Shown here: piece after piece, positions 16,372 to 25,726 of the stretch
Numbering within the stretch: position 1 is the first letter of the stretch
How the letters are laid out: the number at the start of each line of letters is the position of its first letter
Assembly: GCA_031386985.1 (NCBI GenBank)
Contig: JANNCV010000024.1
Span: forward strand, 1 to 64,000
Reading direction: 5' to 3'
Length of the DNA: 64,000 bases
From: JANJUB01 sp031386985
GTDB lineage: Bacteria; Armatimonadota; Fimbriimonadia; Fimbriimonadales; Fimbriimonadaceae
Program-made: the position numbers and the translations under genes
The notes under the pieces: model-generated
What the model was told of the DNA's origin: nothing
Database searches by the model: none
What the model saw: the letters and a program-made list of their open reading frames with translations, nothing else

Positions 16372-17460
16372 ATGAGTTTGTGGGACAAGATTAAGGGCGA
16401 GTTTATTGATATCGTTAACTGGACGGATGACACCCAGGATACGATGGTTTATCGGTTTGAGCGCTATGGCAACCAATTGAAAATGGGGGCCCAGCTTACG
16501 GTTCGCGAAAGCCAAGCGGCGGTCTTCGTTAACGAGGGCCAGATTGCGGACGTTTTCGCCCCCGGTATGTACACCCTGGAAACCCAGAACATGCCGATTC
16601 TTTCTACCCTGAAGGGTTGGAAGTTTGGCTTCAACAGCCCCTTCGTGGCGGAAGTTTATTTTGTCAATACCAAGCGGTTCACGAACCAGAAGTGGGGAAC
16701 CATGAACCCGCTGATGATGCGCGATCCGGATTTTGGCATGGTGCGCGTTCGCGCGTTTGGCTCTTACGAAATGCGCGTCACCGATCCAGCGAAGTTCCTG
16801 AAAGAAATCGTTGGCACCGATGGCGATTTCACGGCCGACGAGATTAGCGAGCAGATCCGAAATCACATCGTTTCGAACTTCTCGTCGGCTTTGGCCGAAA
16901 TGAAAGTCCCGGTTCTGGACTTGGTTGCTCATTACCAGAATCTAAGCACGGCGATCAATCAAAAGATCGCTTTGGCTTTGAGTGAATATGGAATCGAGCT
17001 AAGCAATCTCCTGATCGAAAATGTCTCGGTTCCGCCCGAAGTTGAGGCCGCCATTGACCGCCGCTCTTCGATGGGTGCCGTCGGTGACCTAAACGCCTAC
17101 ACCCAGTTCCAAGCCGCAACCTCTATGGAGAAGGCCGCCGAAAACCCCAGCGGTATGGGCGCGGCGGGAATGTCGATGGGCCTCGGAATGGCGATGGCAG
17201 GAGCTTTGAATCAGGCTCAGCAAGCGGGAGCGGCGGCGCCTCCGCCCGTTCCCCAGGGACTCGCCTATCATGTCGCTGTAAATGGCCAGCAAACCGGACC
17301 CTACGAGGTTAGTGTGCTTGGTCAAATGGCGGCGAGCGGGCAACTTACGAAGGACAGCCTGGTCTGGAAGGCAGGAATGAGTTCCTGGGCTTCGGCCGGT
17401 GATGTTCCGGAGCTATCCGGTGTGTTTGCGGTTGTTCCGCCACCTTTGCCTCCTCAATAA
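16372..17460 (+). CDS. SPFH-domain protein (YdjI / virion-core-like) with C-terminal GYF_2 domain
   Basis: A 362-residue protein. Residues ~25-245 form an SPFH/band-7-like module of the YdjI type (ESQAAVFVNEGQIADVFAPGMYTLETQN, DFGMVRVRAFGSYEMRV, LSEYGIELSNLLIENVSVPPEVEAAIDRRSS pattern of the family). A Met/Gly/Ala-rich linker follows, then a GYF_2-type domain (~300-350: NGQQTGPYEVSVLGQMAASG, W-K-A-G-M) and a proline tail PPPLPPQ. SPFH proteins form membrane-associated rings; GYF_2 domains bind proline-rich or short linear partners. The next gene starts immediately after the stop and encodes a membrane zinc-ribbon protein, matching the known SPFH plus zinc-ribbon pairing. The start ATG 16372 has AGGAGA upstream. 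Confidence 0.88.
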   Translation: MSLWDKIKGEFIDIVNWTDDTQDTMVYRFERYGNQLKMGAQLTVRESQAAVFVNEGQIADVFAPGMYTLETQNMPILSTLKGWKFGFNSPFVAEVYFVNTKRFTNQKWGTMNPLMMRDPDFGMVRVRAFGSYEMRVTDPAKFLKEIVGTDGDFTADEISEQIRNHIVSNFSSALAEMKVPVLDLVAHYQNLSTAINQKIALALSEYGIELSNLLIENVSVPPEVEAAIDRRSSMGAVGDLNAYTQFQAATSMEKAAENPSGMGAAGMSMGLGMAMAGALNQAQQAGAAAPPPVPQGLAYHVAVNGQQTGPYEVSVLGQMAASGQLTKDSLVWKAGMSSWASAGDVPELSGVFAVVPPPLPPQ

Positions 17461-18561
17461 ATGAGCCAACCTCCTGTTGCCTCAAGTGAAAATGTAAAGC
17501 GGTTCCCGTGCGGTCAGTGCGGGGCCCAGCTTTCATTTTCTCCGGGCACACAGACGCTGCTCTGCCAGTACTGCGGATTCAAAAATGAAATCCCGCAATC
17601 AGCCGACGATATTCATGAGCTCGATTTCCATGAGTACCTTGAAATCGCGCGCTCCGAATCGGAACTTGAGCACGACAAAGTGGTCAAGTGTACGGCTTGC
17701 GCGGCTGAATTCACGGTTGGGGGTCTAACCACCGCCGACAAATGCCCTTTTTGTGGGGCCAACACCATCATCTCGGTGGAAGCCGAGGTCCGGATACGGC
17801 CAAAGTCGCTGCTCCCCTTTGCGATTGAGCAGCGAAACTGCCGGGCAATATACGAAAAGTGGGTGAAATCGCGCTGGCTTGCTCCGAATGCCCTCAAGGA
17901 TTTCGCCCGAACCAAGGGCGGCATCGAGGGAATGTACATTCCGTATTGGACTTTCGACACGCACACCACCAGTTACTACACGGGAATGCGCGGCGAGCAT
18001 TATTACGAAACCGAAAGCTACACGGACTCGGAAGGCAACACCCAAACCCGGCAAGTTCAGCGCACCGCCTGGTATCCCGCGAGCGGCACGGTTTGGCGAA
18101 ATTTTGATGATGTCCTCGTTCCGGGTAGCAAAACTCTGCCGGTAAACCACGTCATGGCGGTAGATACCTGGGACACGACCAATCTCGTGAATTACGATGA
18201 TCAGTTTCTTAGCGGTTTCAAATCAGAGCGCTACTCCGTCGGCCTAGAACCGGGCTTTGACTGGGGCAAGGAAATCATGTCGAAGGTGATCTATCAAGAT
18301 GTCCGCTGGGATATTGGTGGCGACGAGCAACAGGTCCACAGCGTGGACACTCAATGGGACGCGATCACTTTTAAGCATATTTTGGTTCCGATTTGGGTTG
18401 GCGCATACAAATTTAAGGATAAAACCTATCGTTTTGTGATCAATGGCCGGACGGGCGAAATCTCTGGTGATGCGCCGATTAGCGTTTGGAAAGTGCTAAT
18501 GCTCGTGATTTTGGGCTTGATCGTGGTTGGGGCAATCGTTTACTTCTCGCAGAAGAAGTAG
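17461..18561 (+). CDS. Membrane-anchored double zinc-ribbon protein, partner of the SPFH protein
   Basis: A 366-residue protein starting on the base after the SPFH stop codon. The N-terminus has a TFIIB/TFIIS-like zinc ribbon (CGQCGAQL, CQYCGF; ~17-40) and a second pair at ~76-100 (CTACAAEF, CPFCGANT). A long beta-rich central region includes YIPYWTFDTHTTSYYTG and VNHVMAVDTWDT, and a C-terminal helix anchors it (VWKVLMLVILGLIVVGAIVYF). The same architecture is often annotated as TFIIB-type zinc ribbon or primosomal N'-like protein and occurs next to YdjI-type SPFH proteins. Its function is unknown; a membrane-stress or cargo-handling complex with the SPFH ring is plausible. Confidence 0.82.
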   Translation: MSQPPVASSENVKRFPCGQCGAQLSFSPGTQTLLCQYCGFKNEIPQSADDIHELDFHEYLEIARSESELEHDKVVKCTACAAEFTVGGLTTADKCPFCGANTIISVEAEVRIRPKSLLPFAIEQRNCRAIYEKWVKSRWLAPNALKDFARTKGGIEGMYIPYWTFDTHTTSYYTGMRGEHYYETESYTDSEGNTQTRQVQRTAWYPASGTVWRNFDDVLVPGSKTLPVNHVMAVDTWDTTNLVNYDDQFLSGFKSERYSVGLEPGFDWGKEIMSKVIYQDVRWDIGGDEQQVHSVDTQWDAITFKHILVPIWVGAYKFKDKTYRFVINGRTGEISGDAPISVWKVLMLVILGLIVVGAIVYFSQKK

Positions 18562-18564
18562 CAG

Positions 18565-18610
18565 TGCCTAGGGCTCCCCAGCCCTAGGCACGCACGGGCT
18601 AAGCCCGTGC
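18565..18610. repeat. Two adjacent perfect hairpins between convergent genes
   Basis: TGCCTAGGGCT-CCCC-AGCCCTAGGCA (11-bp perfect stem, 18565-18590) is followed by GCACGGGCT-A-AGCCCGTGC (9-bp perfect stem, 18592-18610). CAGTG and CACTG flank the pair as an outer inverted repeat. They lie between the 3' ends of convergent genes, so they can end or protect both transcripts, although neither side has a T-run. The GGGCTAAGCCC core is a common dispersed repeat type. Confidence 0.7.
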
Positions 18611-18620
18611 CACTGTTGGT

Positions 18621-21515
18621 TTATCCTAGTTTCCAGGCCGCCGATTGAGTCTTCGAACCGATCACGAACTCAAGCGTGTATTCACCGGCGGGTACGAACA
18701 GGGGCCTCCAGGCCTCGTAGGGGTCCTTCACGGCTTCTTCGGCGGTCTTTGGCTTTGTTCCCCGCGGATCGGTCGAGAAGCGCTTGCCGCCCTCCAGTAA
18801 GAGATCCAGGCTGAAGCGATTGTAACCACGAGCCCAATCCACCGCTTTCTCTTTCACGACCTTTCCGGACTTATCCTTGATTCGAATAAATCCAGGACCA
18901 GGCTCTTTGGTCCAAAGTTCGCCGCTTACCTCTGGTGGCACACCGTCGGTCGGGTCGTAGTTCGGACGGCGACGATATTCCAAGTCCGCTCGGCTCATGT
19001 TTGCAACTGGCCAAAGATAAAAGTCTTTGGACGTGATTTCGTCGGTCAGGCGATAAAGATCGGCGAGCTTGAAAATCCAGACGCTGCGCGAGTGGGTTCC
19101 AATCACCATTTCCTTCTCTCTTGCCTGAATCTGAAGATCATGTACGGGTGCGCGCGGAATTCCGCCGTTAAGGGGAATCCAATTCTTACCGCCGTCTTTA
19201 GTGAAAAAGACGCCTCGGTCCGTTCCGACGTACAGCCATTCCCGATTTTCTGGATCTTCGCGAACCACGTTAAGGGGTTCTGCCGGTAGATTGCCGACGA
19301 TTGAAGTCCAACTCCTGCCGTTATCGGTTGACTTGTAAAGATAAGCCGTGAAGTCATCCTCACGGTAACCCGTTTGGGCGACATATACCGTGCCCGAATC
19401 GTACTTGCTCGGCACGATTCGGCACACCCATTTATCGGCCGGAGTATTGATCGGAGTCCACGTATCGCCGTGATTCTTTGTGATCCAAAGGTTGCCATCA
19501 TCGGTGCCAGCGTAGATTGTTCCGAAATCCTGAGGGCTCTCTGCAAGCTCCTTAATGGTTGCGAACGGAACGTCTCCCACCGGTTTGTTCTTTGTTAAAT
19601 CAGGGCTGATTGTCTTCCAAGTGCGGCCCTGATTTAGGCTGCGATGAACGTATTGGCTACCGACATACGTGATGTCAGGAACGTGAGGGGAGATGAAAAT
19701 CGGGGCGATCCATTGCCAACGACAATTGGTCATCCCAGCAAACGAAGGGCGACCACCGAACGACCACCGTTGACGGGTTTTCTGATCAATGCCGTAGAAA
19801 CTGCCCCACTGCGAGGAGCCAAAAACAACTTCGCTATCGGGTCGCGGATCAACCGCTATTGCAGAACCATCGCCACCGCCGATGCTATCCCAAAGCCAAA
19901 AATCCGAACGTCCCGGATTGTAGTTGGAGGGGCCTTTCATCGTGCCGTTATCCTGCAACCCACCGTAAATGTTGTACGGAATCTTATTATCAAGGGCGAG
20001 GGTAGTGAACTGGCCAACCGCCATCTTATTCACGTTCTCCCAAGTCGCGCCATCGTCGTGAGAAAGCGCAAATCCGCCATCTTGCCCGACGGCGTGGAAA
20101 TTGGCATCATGGGGGCTGATCCAATAATCATGGTAGTCCGAGTGCATTCCGCGGGCTGTGTTTTGCCAAGATCGGCCGCCGTCTTTGCTCTTAAACATCG
20201 CGGCGCTCGTGACAAACACTTCATCGGCATTGTGGGGGTTGACGGTAATTCGACCGCAATAGTAGCCGTAACCAGAAATCGGCAACGTGGCGATGTTCAC
20301 TCGTTTCCAAGATTTGCCGGCGTCATCAGTTCGATAGATTTCGCCATCGGCGACGGGCATAACCCAAACATCCTTATTCTTTTCTTCCATTTTTGCGGCG
20401 ACTTCGTCGAGGCTGAGTTTCAGAACATCTTCCACCTTCGAGCCCGTTGGCATGTAGCGCTCAACGAAAGGCGTCAGAATTTTGGGATCTATCGCCCGAA
20501 AAACGGCAACATCGGAAATGAGGCGGAACCGTTTCGTGGTGAGGGTCCCGGAGCGAACCCACTCATCCGCGTAAAGCGAATCGGTATCGCCACCCTGATT
20601 ATCAACAAAGGCGTAAACCCGGTCGGGCTTGGTGGGAGCCAAGGCAAGGCCGATTCGGCCCGTATTTCCATCGTTTGGCAATCCCATTGTGAGCTTGGTC
20701 CAGTTTTTTCCGCCATCGGTCGTCTTGTAAATGCCCGTTCCAGGCCCACCATCGCGGAAATTCCAAGCTCGCCGATCTCGATCCCATGCTGAGGCATAAA
20801 TCACATCTGGATTGCGAGGATCCATCACCATGTCAATTACGCCAGTGTATTCGTCTAACTTCAAAACTTGAGTCCAACTTGAGCCACCATCGGTCGTTTT
20901 GTAAACACCGCGATTAGTATCCTGACTGTATAAGCCGCCGATTGCGCCAACGTAAACCGTGTTTTCGTTCTTTGGATTGATAAGCACTCGCCCTATGCGA
21001 TGGGTTTCAACCAGTCCCATGTGCTGCCAGGTCTTGCCTTCATCGGTACTCTTGTAAACGCCGTGGCCAGAATAGCTAGTGCGCTGGGAGTTGTTTTCGC
21101 CAGTGCCGACCCAAATCGTTTTGCCATTCTTGGATAGGGCGAAATCGCCAATGGAGTAAGCAGCGGGGCCATCAAAAACCGATTCCCAAGTCGTGCTCAT
21201 GTTCGTGGATCGCCACAATCCGCCGCTCGCATACGCTACATACAACTTGTTTGGCGCGGCAATGGGGGCATCGAAGCGAATAACTCGCCCGCCTTGTATC
21301 TCCGGGCCCACATTGCGCCAGGCGAGTTGTGAGAAAGGGCTGGCCGCCTCCATTCTAAGGCGATCTTCGTAGCCCTTGGCTCGTACCGCCGCCGAAGTCC
21401 CGAGGTTTTTTTGGTGAAACTTCACGGCGTCATCGCGTTGAGAGGGAGGGGGCTTGAGTTGGGCAAAGCTGGCCGCACCAGCGGTTAGGGCAAGGGCAAT
21501 TAAGAGATTTCGCAT
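18621..21515 (-). CDS. Large secreted BNR/sortilin-like beta-propeller protein
   Basis: A 964-residue protein with a signal peptide (MRNLLIALALTAGAASFAQ) and many BNR/Asp-box-type repeats of the form Y-[KR]-[ST]-[TD]-D-x-G-x-[ST]-W: GVYKSTDEGKTWQHMG, VYKTTDGGSSWTQV, IYKTTDGGKNWTKL, YRTDDAGKSWKRV, LYKSTDNGRSWTSI, FFTKDGGKNWIPL. These make two or more seven-bladed propellers as in VPS10/sortilin-like and photosystem-II-stability-like proteins. The last ~130 residues form a beta domain (SGELWTKEPGPGFIRI). Such proteins are often called glycosyl hydrolase, but no catalytic residues can be identified. It starts 48 bases after the end of ppk and may share its transcript. Confidence 0.88.
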   Translation of the reverse strand: MRNLLIALALTAGAASFAQLKPPPSQRDDAVKFHQKNLGTSAAVRAKGYEDRLRMEAASPFSQLAWRNVGPEIQGGRVIRFDAPIAAPNKLYVAYASGGLWRSTNMSTTWESVFDGPAAYSIGDFALSKNGKTIWVGTGENNSQRTSYSGHGVYKSTDEGKTWQHMGLVETHRIGRVLINPKNENTVYVGAIGGLYSQDTNRGVYKTTDGGSSWTQVLKLDEYTGVIDMVMDPRNPDVIYASAWDRDRRAWNFRDGGPGTGIYKTTDGGKNWTKLTMGLPNDGNTGRIGLALAPTKPDRVYAFVDNQGGDTDSLYADEWVRSGTLTTKRFRLISDVAVFRAIDPKILTPFVERYMPTGSKVEDVLKLSLDEVAAKMEEKNKDVWVMPVADGEIYRTDDAGKSWKRVNIATLPISGYGYYCGRITVNPHNADEVFVTSAAMFKSKDGGRSWQNTARGMHSDYHDYWISPHDANFHAVGQDGGFALSHDDGATWENVNKMAVGQFTTLALDNKIPYNIYGGLQDNGTMKGPSNYNPGRSDFWLWDSIGGGDGSAIAVDPRPDSEVVFGSSQWGSFYGIDQKTRQRWSFGGRPSFAGMTNCRWQWIAPIFISPHVPDITYVGSQYVHRSLNQGRTWKTISPDLTKNKPVGDVPFATIKELAESPQDFGTIYAGTDDGNLWITKNHGDTWTPINTPADKWVCRIVPSKYDSGTVYVAQTGYREDDFTAYLYKSTDNGRSWTSIVGNLPAEPLNVVREDPENREWLYVGTDRGVFFTKDGGKNWIPLNGGIPRAPVHDLQIQAREKEMVIGTHSRSVWIFKLADLYRLTDEITSKDFYLWPVANMSRADLEYRRRPNYDPTDGVPPEVSGELWTKEPGPGFIRIKDKSGKVVKEKAVDWARGYNRFSLDLLLEGGKRFSTDPRGTKPKTAEEAVKDPYEAWRPLFVPAGEYTLEFVIGSKTQSAAWKLG

Positions 21516-21563
21516 ATCCGGGTTTGTTTTACCGGGAAATCCCCTTTTGAAGTTGCCAAACTC

Positions 21564-23606
21564 TTAACTCAGTAGCATTTTTGATCCGGGATGGGCGGCC
21601 AACCAAGCTTGCGAATCCATCTGTTTCTTATCCGAAGTAGATTTTCTCTCGTATCCACCTTCCGCAATGAGATCCCATGCGTTCGAAGAATCGTTCAGAT
21701 AAGTCGAGAGAACGGATTCGACGATATGCCTGACCAGAAGGGGCGACTGGATTGGGACCAAAACTTCTACCCGCCGATCGAGATTGCGACGCATAAGATC
21801 GGCACTCCCAATAAGCACTTCCTGCTTTCCACTGTTCTCAAAAAAGAGAATGCGAGAGTGTTCCAGAAATCGCCCAATGATTGAAACTACGCGAATGTTC
21901 TTGCGCGGCTTTAAACAACAAATCCCGCGAATAATCAGTTCAACTTTTACGCCCGCATCGGCCGCACCATACAAGGCATCAATCATCTCCGGGTCTACCA
22001 GCGAGTTAAGCTTCATCACGATGCGCCCATTCTTGTGCTTGGTCTCGCGCTCTATGCGACTCAGGACGCCCTCGCGCAAGTTGATGGGGGCCACCAGGAG
22101 CTTCCTGTAACACCTCTGCATTGAAAACCCGGTTAGGTAGTTGAACAACTCGGCCACATCCTGCGTGATCGCCTCATCATCCGTAAACAGGCCGAGGTCG
22201 GTATAAAGCCGTGCCGTGGCTGGGTTGTAGTTGCCCGTTCCGAGGTGAGCATACGACTTAAGGTGCCCGCCCTCGCGCCGAACAACCAGACACAGTTTGC
22301 AATGCGTCTTTAGGTCGGCGAATCCATAGGTTACGTGAACGCCCGCCCGCTCCAAAACCTTGGCCCACGCCATGTTGTTGTCTTCATCAAATCGCGCTTT
22401 AAGCTCAACCATCGCCGCAACCTGCTTACCCGCTTCGGCGGCGGCAAGGAGGGATTCAACGATGGGAGAGTGAGTTCCAACCCGGTACAACGTTTGTTTA
22501 ATTCCGATAACGCTGGGGTCGGTAGCGGCGGAAGCGACAAAACTTTCGACTGAGCGGAAGCTATCAAAGGGATGATGAACCAGAACATCGCCCTTTGTGA
22601 TCGTTTCAAAAAGTCCAGTGGCCGTGCTTAGCGGTTCGGCCAAATGGGGCACATGAGGCTTGAACTTCAAAGCAGGCCGGTCTAGGCTGGCGAGTTGTAA
22701 AAGGCCATCCATTCCCATCAATCCGCTGAGCTGAAAGCAATCGGACTCCTCAAGTTTCAGCAGTCCCAAGAGCGCTTGGCGCACATCGACAGGCATATCG
22801 TCACTTACCTGAAGCAGCACCGCGTCGCCAAAGCGCCGCAATCGCAGCGTCTCTTGCAGAGTTTCGATCAGGTCCCCTGCTTCCAACTCTCTGATTTCAA
22901 CGTCTGCATCCCGCAGGACTCGAAAAAGATAGGCCCCCCTAATCTTAACGCCCGAAAAGAGGGCCTGAAGGTTCGTAGTTATCAGATCCTCCAAAGCGAC
23001 GAAGTCGTATCGCCGTCCAACGCGAACGAAGCGGGGCAAAAGGTCAGGAACCTTAACCCGGGCAAGCCTGGTCCCACCCGAGGGCTCTTCAAGAACAACG
23101 GCAAGGTTCAGTGAGCGATTTGAAATGAAAGGCACCGATGGGTTCGGAATGAGTATCAGGGGTGTACAAACTTGGAAGACTTCATGGGCAAAATAGTCAT
23201 TGAGTGTCGCGGATTGAGCGGGGCTAATTTCAGGCATGCGTAGCACGCGCACCCCATTTTCCTCCAGTTTTTGGCGCAGTTCGATCCAAACTCGGCAGGC
23301 TTCCTGGCGCATCGGGGCGGCCATCGCGGCAATAGCATCAAGCTGATCTTCGGGCGAGAGCCCATCTGGAGAAGTTTCTAGAAGCCCGCTCTCAAACTGC
23401 TCGATGAGGCCCGAAACCCGAACCATGTAAAACTCGTCCAGATTTGACTCAAAAATGCCGAGGAACTTGGCCCGCTCTAAAAGTGGATTTTGGGGGTCCT
23501 GTGCCTCAGCAAGAACGCGGCGATTGAACTCAAGCCAGCTTAGCTCGCGATTGAGATACGGCTGCTCCTGAGGAACCTTTATTTTGCTTTTCTTTAGGCG
23601 CGCCAT
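21564..23606 (-). CDS. ppk: Polyphosphate kinase 1
   Basis: Reversibly transfers the gamma-phosphate of ATP onto polyphosphate. The protein is 680 residues from ATG 23606 (MARLKKSK); the frame runs 35 residues further upstream, but that part lies inside ppx and is not family-like. Visible: the N-domain start YLNRELSWLEFNRRVL, the head domain, catalytic-core blocks KQTLYRVGTHSPIV and ARFDEDNNMAWAK, the autophosphorylated-His region HLKSYAHLGTGNYN, the second conserved His in FLEHSRILFFEN, and GSADLMRRNLDRRVEVLVPI. The gene overlaps the 3' end of ppx by 13 bases. It therefore forms a synthesis/degradation operon with ppx. Confidence 0.97.
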   Translation of the reverse strand: MARLKKSKIKVPQEQPYLNRELSWLEFNRRVLAEAQDPQNPLLERAKFLGIFESNLDEFYMVRVSGLIEQFESGLLETSPDGLSPEDQLDAIAAMAAPMRQEACRVWIELRQKLEENGVRVLRMPEISPAQSATLNDYFAHEVFQVCTPLILIPNPSVPFISNRSLNLAVVLEEPSGGTRLARVKVPDLLPRFVRVGRRYDFVALEDLITTNLQALFSGVKIRGAYLFRVLRDADVEIRELEAGDLIETLQETLRLRRFGDAVLLQVSDDMPVDVRQALLGLLKLEESDCFQLSGLMGMDGLLQLASLDRPALKFKPHVPHLAEPLSTATGLFETITKGDVLVHHPFDSFRSVESFVASAATDPSVIGIKQTLYRVGTHSPIVESLLAAAEAGKQVAAMVELKARFDEDNNMAWAKVLERAGVHVTYGFADLKTHCKLCLVVRREGGHLKSYAHLGTGNYNPATARLYTDLGLFTDDEAITQDVAELFNYLTGFSMQRCYRKLLVAPINLREGVLSRIERETKHKNGRIVMKLNSLVDPEMIDALYGAADAGVKVELIIRGICCLKPRKNIRVVSIIGRFLEHSRILFFENSGKQEVLIGSADLMRRNLDRRVEVLVPIQSPLLVRHIVESVLSTYLNDSSNAWDLIAEGGYERKSTSDKKQMDSQAWLAAHPGSKMLLS

Positions 23607-24505
23607 CGCTTGATCCGTCCCCGTGCCATCTCCAGAACTGCTCCTTCCCGCACTCCGAATCGGCTCACTTTCATCTGGCGTTGCTCTGCGCATCCCAATA
23701 GGGTGGCGCAAACAACCGCTCCCGGAAGCAAAGTGACCGCCCTTCTTAACTTAATGTTAAAACGAGCCGCAATTTCATTATCGGTCAAACGTGCCGTAGC
23801 CCAGATGAGATATTCCAGTTCTTCGCGGCACAAGACCTGATTTCCATCGGGGTGCAAGGACCGCCAGAGCCCCCGGGCCACACCACCGACGGCAAACACC
23901 GACGAGGCGGGCTTTACAAGAGGCGCGATAACGTCCTCGACTACTTTTCGAAGGGCAAGCGTCTCGGCTTCACTTGAAGGCTGAGTCAAGCCCAATTTTG
24001 CGATCAATGTTCCCGTTCCCAGCGGCAAAGAGTGCTCTTCCGCGATCTCTGGTTGTTCGCCTCCGTTGATTCGGGCGACCTGGGCGCTTCCTCCGCCCAC
24101 TTCCACCATCACATGTCCTTCGCCGGGTTGGGCGCAATCTGCCCAAGCTCCCAGCAACCCAAACTCAGCTTCGCGCTTGCCATCAATCACCTCAACGGGC
24201 ATTCCCTCGCGCTCTAGAACCCCCAGCACATCAAGCCCATTGCTCGCTTTTCGGATCGCCTCGGTCGCAAAAATATATAACCCCTCGGCGTTATGAATAT
24301 GAGCCAGGCGATGAAAGGCCTTTACGGTCTTACGGAGCAAAATCGCATCTTCATCCGGGATAAACCCAACGCGGCTGACCTTTTCGCCAAGGGCCAGCCA
24401 CTCGTTGGTATCACTAATCCGAGTCACCACGCCGCGCTCAACGCTTGCGATGAGCAGGTGGGCGGTGTTGCTGCCAATATCGGCGGCAGCAAGGATTCGG
24501 GGCAT
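23594..24505 (-). CDS. ppx: Exopolyphosphatase / guanosine pentaphosphate phosphatase family protein
   Basis: A 303-residue single-domain member of the ASKHA-fold Ppx/GppA family, which releases phosphate from polyphosphate ends or pppGpp. Seen: ADIGSNTAHLLIA (phosphate-1 loop), FATEAIRKASNG, the catalytic Glu region (ISGKREAEF-like DGKREAEFGLLGA), MVEVGGGSAQVA (phosphate-2 loop) and FAVGGVARGL. The C-terminal helical/HD part of longer E. coli-type Ppx is absent, making this the short actinobacterial/Aquifex-like form. It starts 9 bases after the DUF4097 gene ends and overlaps ppk, which supports an operon. Confidence 0.93.
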   Translation of the reverse strand: MPRILAAADIGSNTAHLLIASVERGVVTRISDTNEWLALGEKVSRVGFIPDEDAILLRKTVKAFHRLAHIHNAEGLYIFATEAIRKASNGLDVLGVLEREGMPVEVIDGKREAEFGLLGAWADCAQPGEGHVMVEVGGGSAQVARINGGEQPEIAEEHSLPLGTGTLIAKLGLTQPSSEAETLALRKVVEDVIAPLVKPASSVFAVGGVARGLWRSLHPDGNQVLCREELEYLIWATARLTDNEIAARFNIKLRRAVTLLPGAVVCATLLGCAEQRQMKVSRFGVREGAVLEMARGRIKRWRA

Positions 24506-24514
24506 GAAGGGATG

Positions 24515-25726
24515 CTACCCGGTTGCCGCCGAATCTCTGAGCTTGAGATTAATGTCGCCGTTGATCCCGCTCACATCAAGGGTTCCAGTTCCTTCGCCCA
24601 GTTTGCCCGTAATGCGCTGATCGCCCTTGGCTTCGTCGTCCAAAGTCACACTGGATGTGACGGCCCCACGCAGAGTGGAGAGCGAAACTCGCGCATCGCC
24701 ACCATCAGCAATAGAGACGCTGGCATCGCCGTTTACCGTGCGAATATTGATAGTCCCCGCAACCGGCGTTGCAATATCCACGCTGACATCGCCTGTCACC
24801 GATTCTACGGACAGGATCTTGCCCGTCCAGTTCTTCACGGCGAGTTCGCCGCTGGCACATCTCGCATTAAGATTGCCGCTCACGTTGGTGATAGCAATAT
24901 GGCCCGACTTACTTTCCAGGCTGATGTTCGCGTTTTCGGAATCGGAGATGGAGGTATCGCCGCTTTGAACGGAAATGTCAATGGCTCCGGTCGCGTGCAC
25001 AATATTGAGGTCGCCGCTTTGGCTGTTGATCTTGACATTGCCTCCGTTTTCGCGGACCTCGATATCGCCAGAGTCAGTTTTGAGCTCAATCGGGCACTTG
25101 CTCGCAAGTTGCACCACGATATCAACGCTCAGGCCATTTTGCTTTGGCTGACGAATCAGCACTTGGTGCTCGCTTTCCTCGATCACCAGCGTGAATCCAT
25201 CGGCTTTTGCCTTCGCATCCTCGGCGCTACTTCCACTCACCTTAACCCTTGCATTCACCGAACCAGTTTCGTGCCCACCCGTCACTTTGATGTTGCCGCA
25301 CGGATTTTCAATTTTTACTATCTTGCCCTCTCCAACGGTTAAGGGTAGGGCAATATCGCGCGTTTCGGCGGTGCCAAAAAAGCCAATGTTCAGGTTGCCC
25401 GTTTTGATTTCCTCGGCGGCCTTCTTCAAGGCTTCAAAACCCTTGTTGGCCCCGGTGCGTACGTGGCCCGAAATTTCTTGCCAGTTCACGTTGTGGGTCA
25501 CTTCGCGCCCAATATTTTCGATGAAGTCAACGACGCCTTGGAACGGATCGTTAGCCTTCTTTTCATCGGTCGCTTGGGCTTTCGCCTCTTCTGTCTTAGT
25601 TTGCTCTTCGGCTTTTGGAGCCTCTTGGCGCTCGCCCTGGAACGCGTCAATCAGTTCGGCGGCGTCTTCGGGCGTAAGTTTGCCCTCTTGGACCATCTTC
25701 ATAATTCGTGATATCTCTTCTTTCAT
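24515..25726 (-). CDS. DUF4097 beta-helix protein with SHOCT-like N-terminus (YvlB/LiaG-like)
   Basis: A 403-residue protein. The first ~35 residues are a SHOCT-like helical hairpin (ISRIMKMVQEGKLTPEDAAELIDA), followed by an acidic Glu/Lys linker to ~75. From ~135 onwards it is a DUF4097 right-handed beta-helix, visible as repeated short strands (SGDIEVRENGGNVKI, SGDLNIVHATGAIDI, SGHIAITNVSGNL, TGDVSVDI, NGDASVSI). Despite the similarity to adhesins there is no signal peptide or TM segment, so it is likely cytoplasmic. Its ATG overlaps the DUF2089 stop by 4 bases. In Bacilli such proteins belong to envelope-stress operons (yvlB, liaG); this role is transferred by homology only. Confidence 0.88.
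   Translation of the reverse strand: MKEEISRIMKMVQEGKLTPEDAAELIDAFQGERQEAPKAEEQTKTEEAKAQATDEKKANDPFQGVVDFIENIGREVTHNVNWQEISGHVRTGANKGFEALKKAAEEIKTGNLNIGFFGTAETRDIALPLTVGEGKIVKIENPCGNIKVTGGHETGSVNARVKVSGSSAEDAKAKADGFTLVIEESEHQVLIRQPKQNGLSVDIVVQLASKCPIELKTDSGDIEVRENGGNVKINSQSGDLNIVHATGAIDISVQSGDTSISDSENANISLESKSGHIAITNVSGNLNARCASGELAVKNWTGKILSVESVTGDVSVDIATPVAGTINIRTVNGDASVSIADGGDARVSLSTLRGAVTSSVTLDDEAKGDQRITGKLGEGTGTLDVSGINGDINLKLRDSAATG

Noticed and set aside
16048..16932. 294-codon minus-strand frame over the SPFH gene start
   Set aside because: Overlaps the promoter and coding region of a well-supported gene; no domain.
19644..20792. 382-codon open frame antisense to the BNR protein
   Set aside because: It lies wholly inside a strongly supported gene; composition mirrors the opposite strand, with no ribosome-binding site or recognisable domain.
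24293..25342. 349-codon open frame antisense to the ppx and DUF4097 genes
   Set aside because: Shadow of two real genes caused by few stops in the complementary frame of GC-biased codons.
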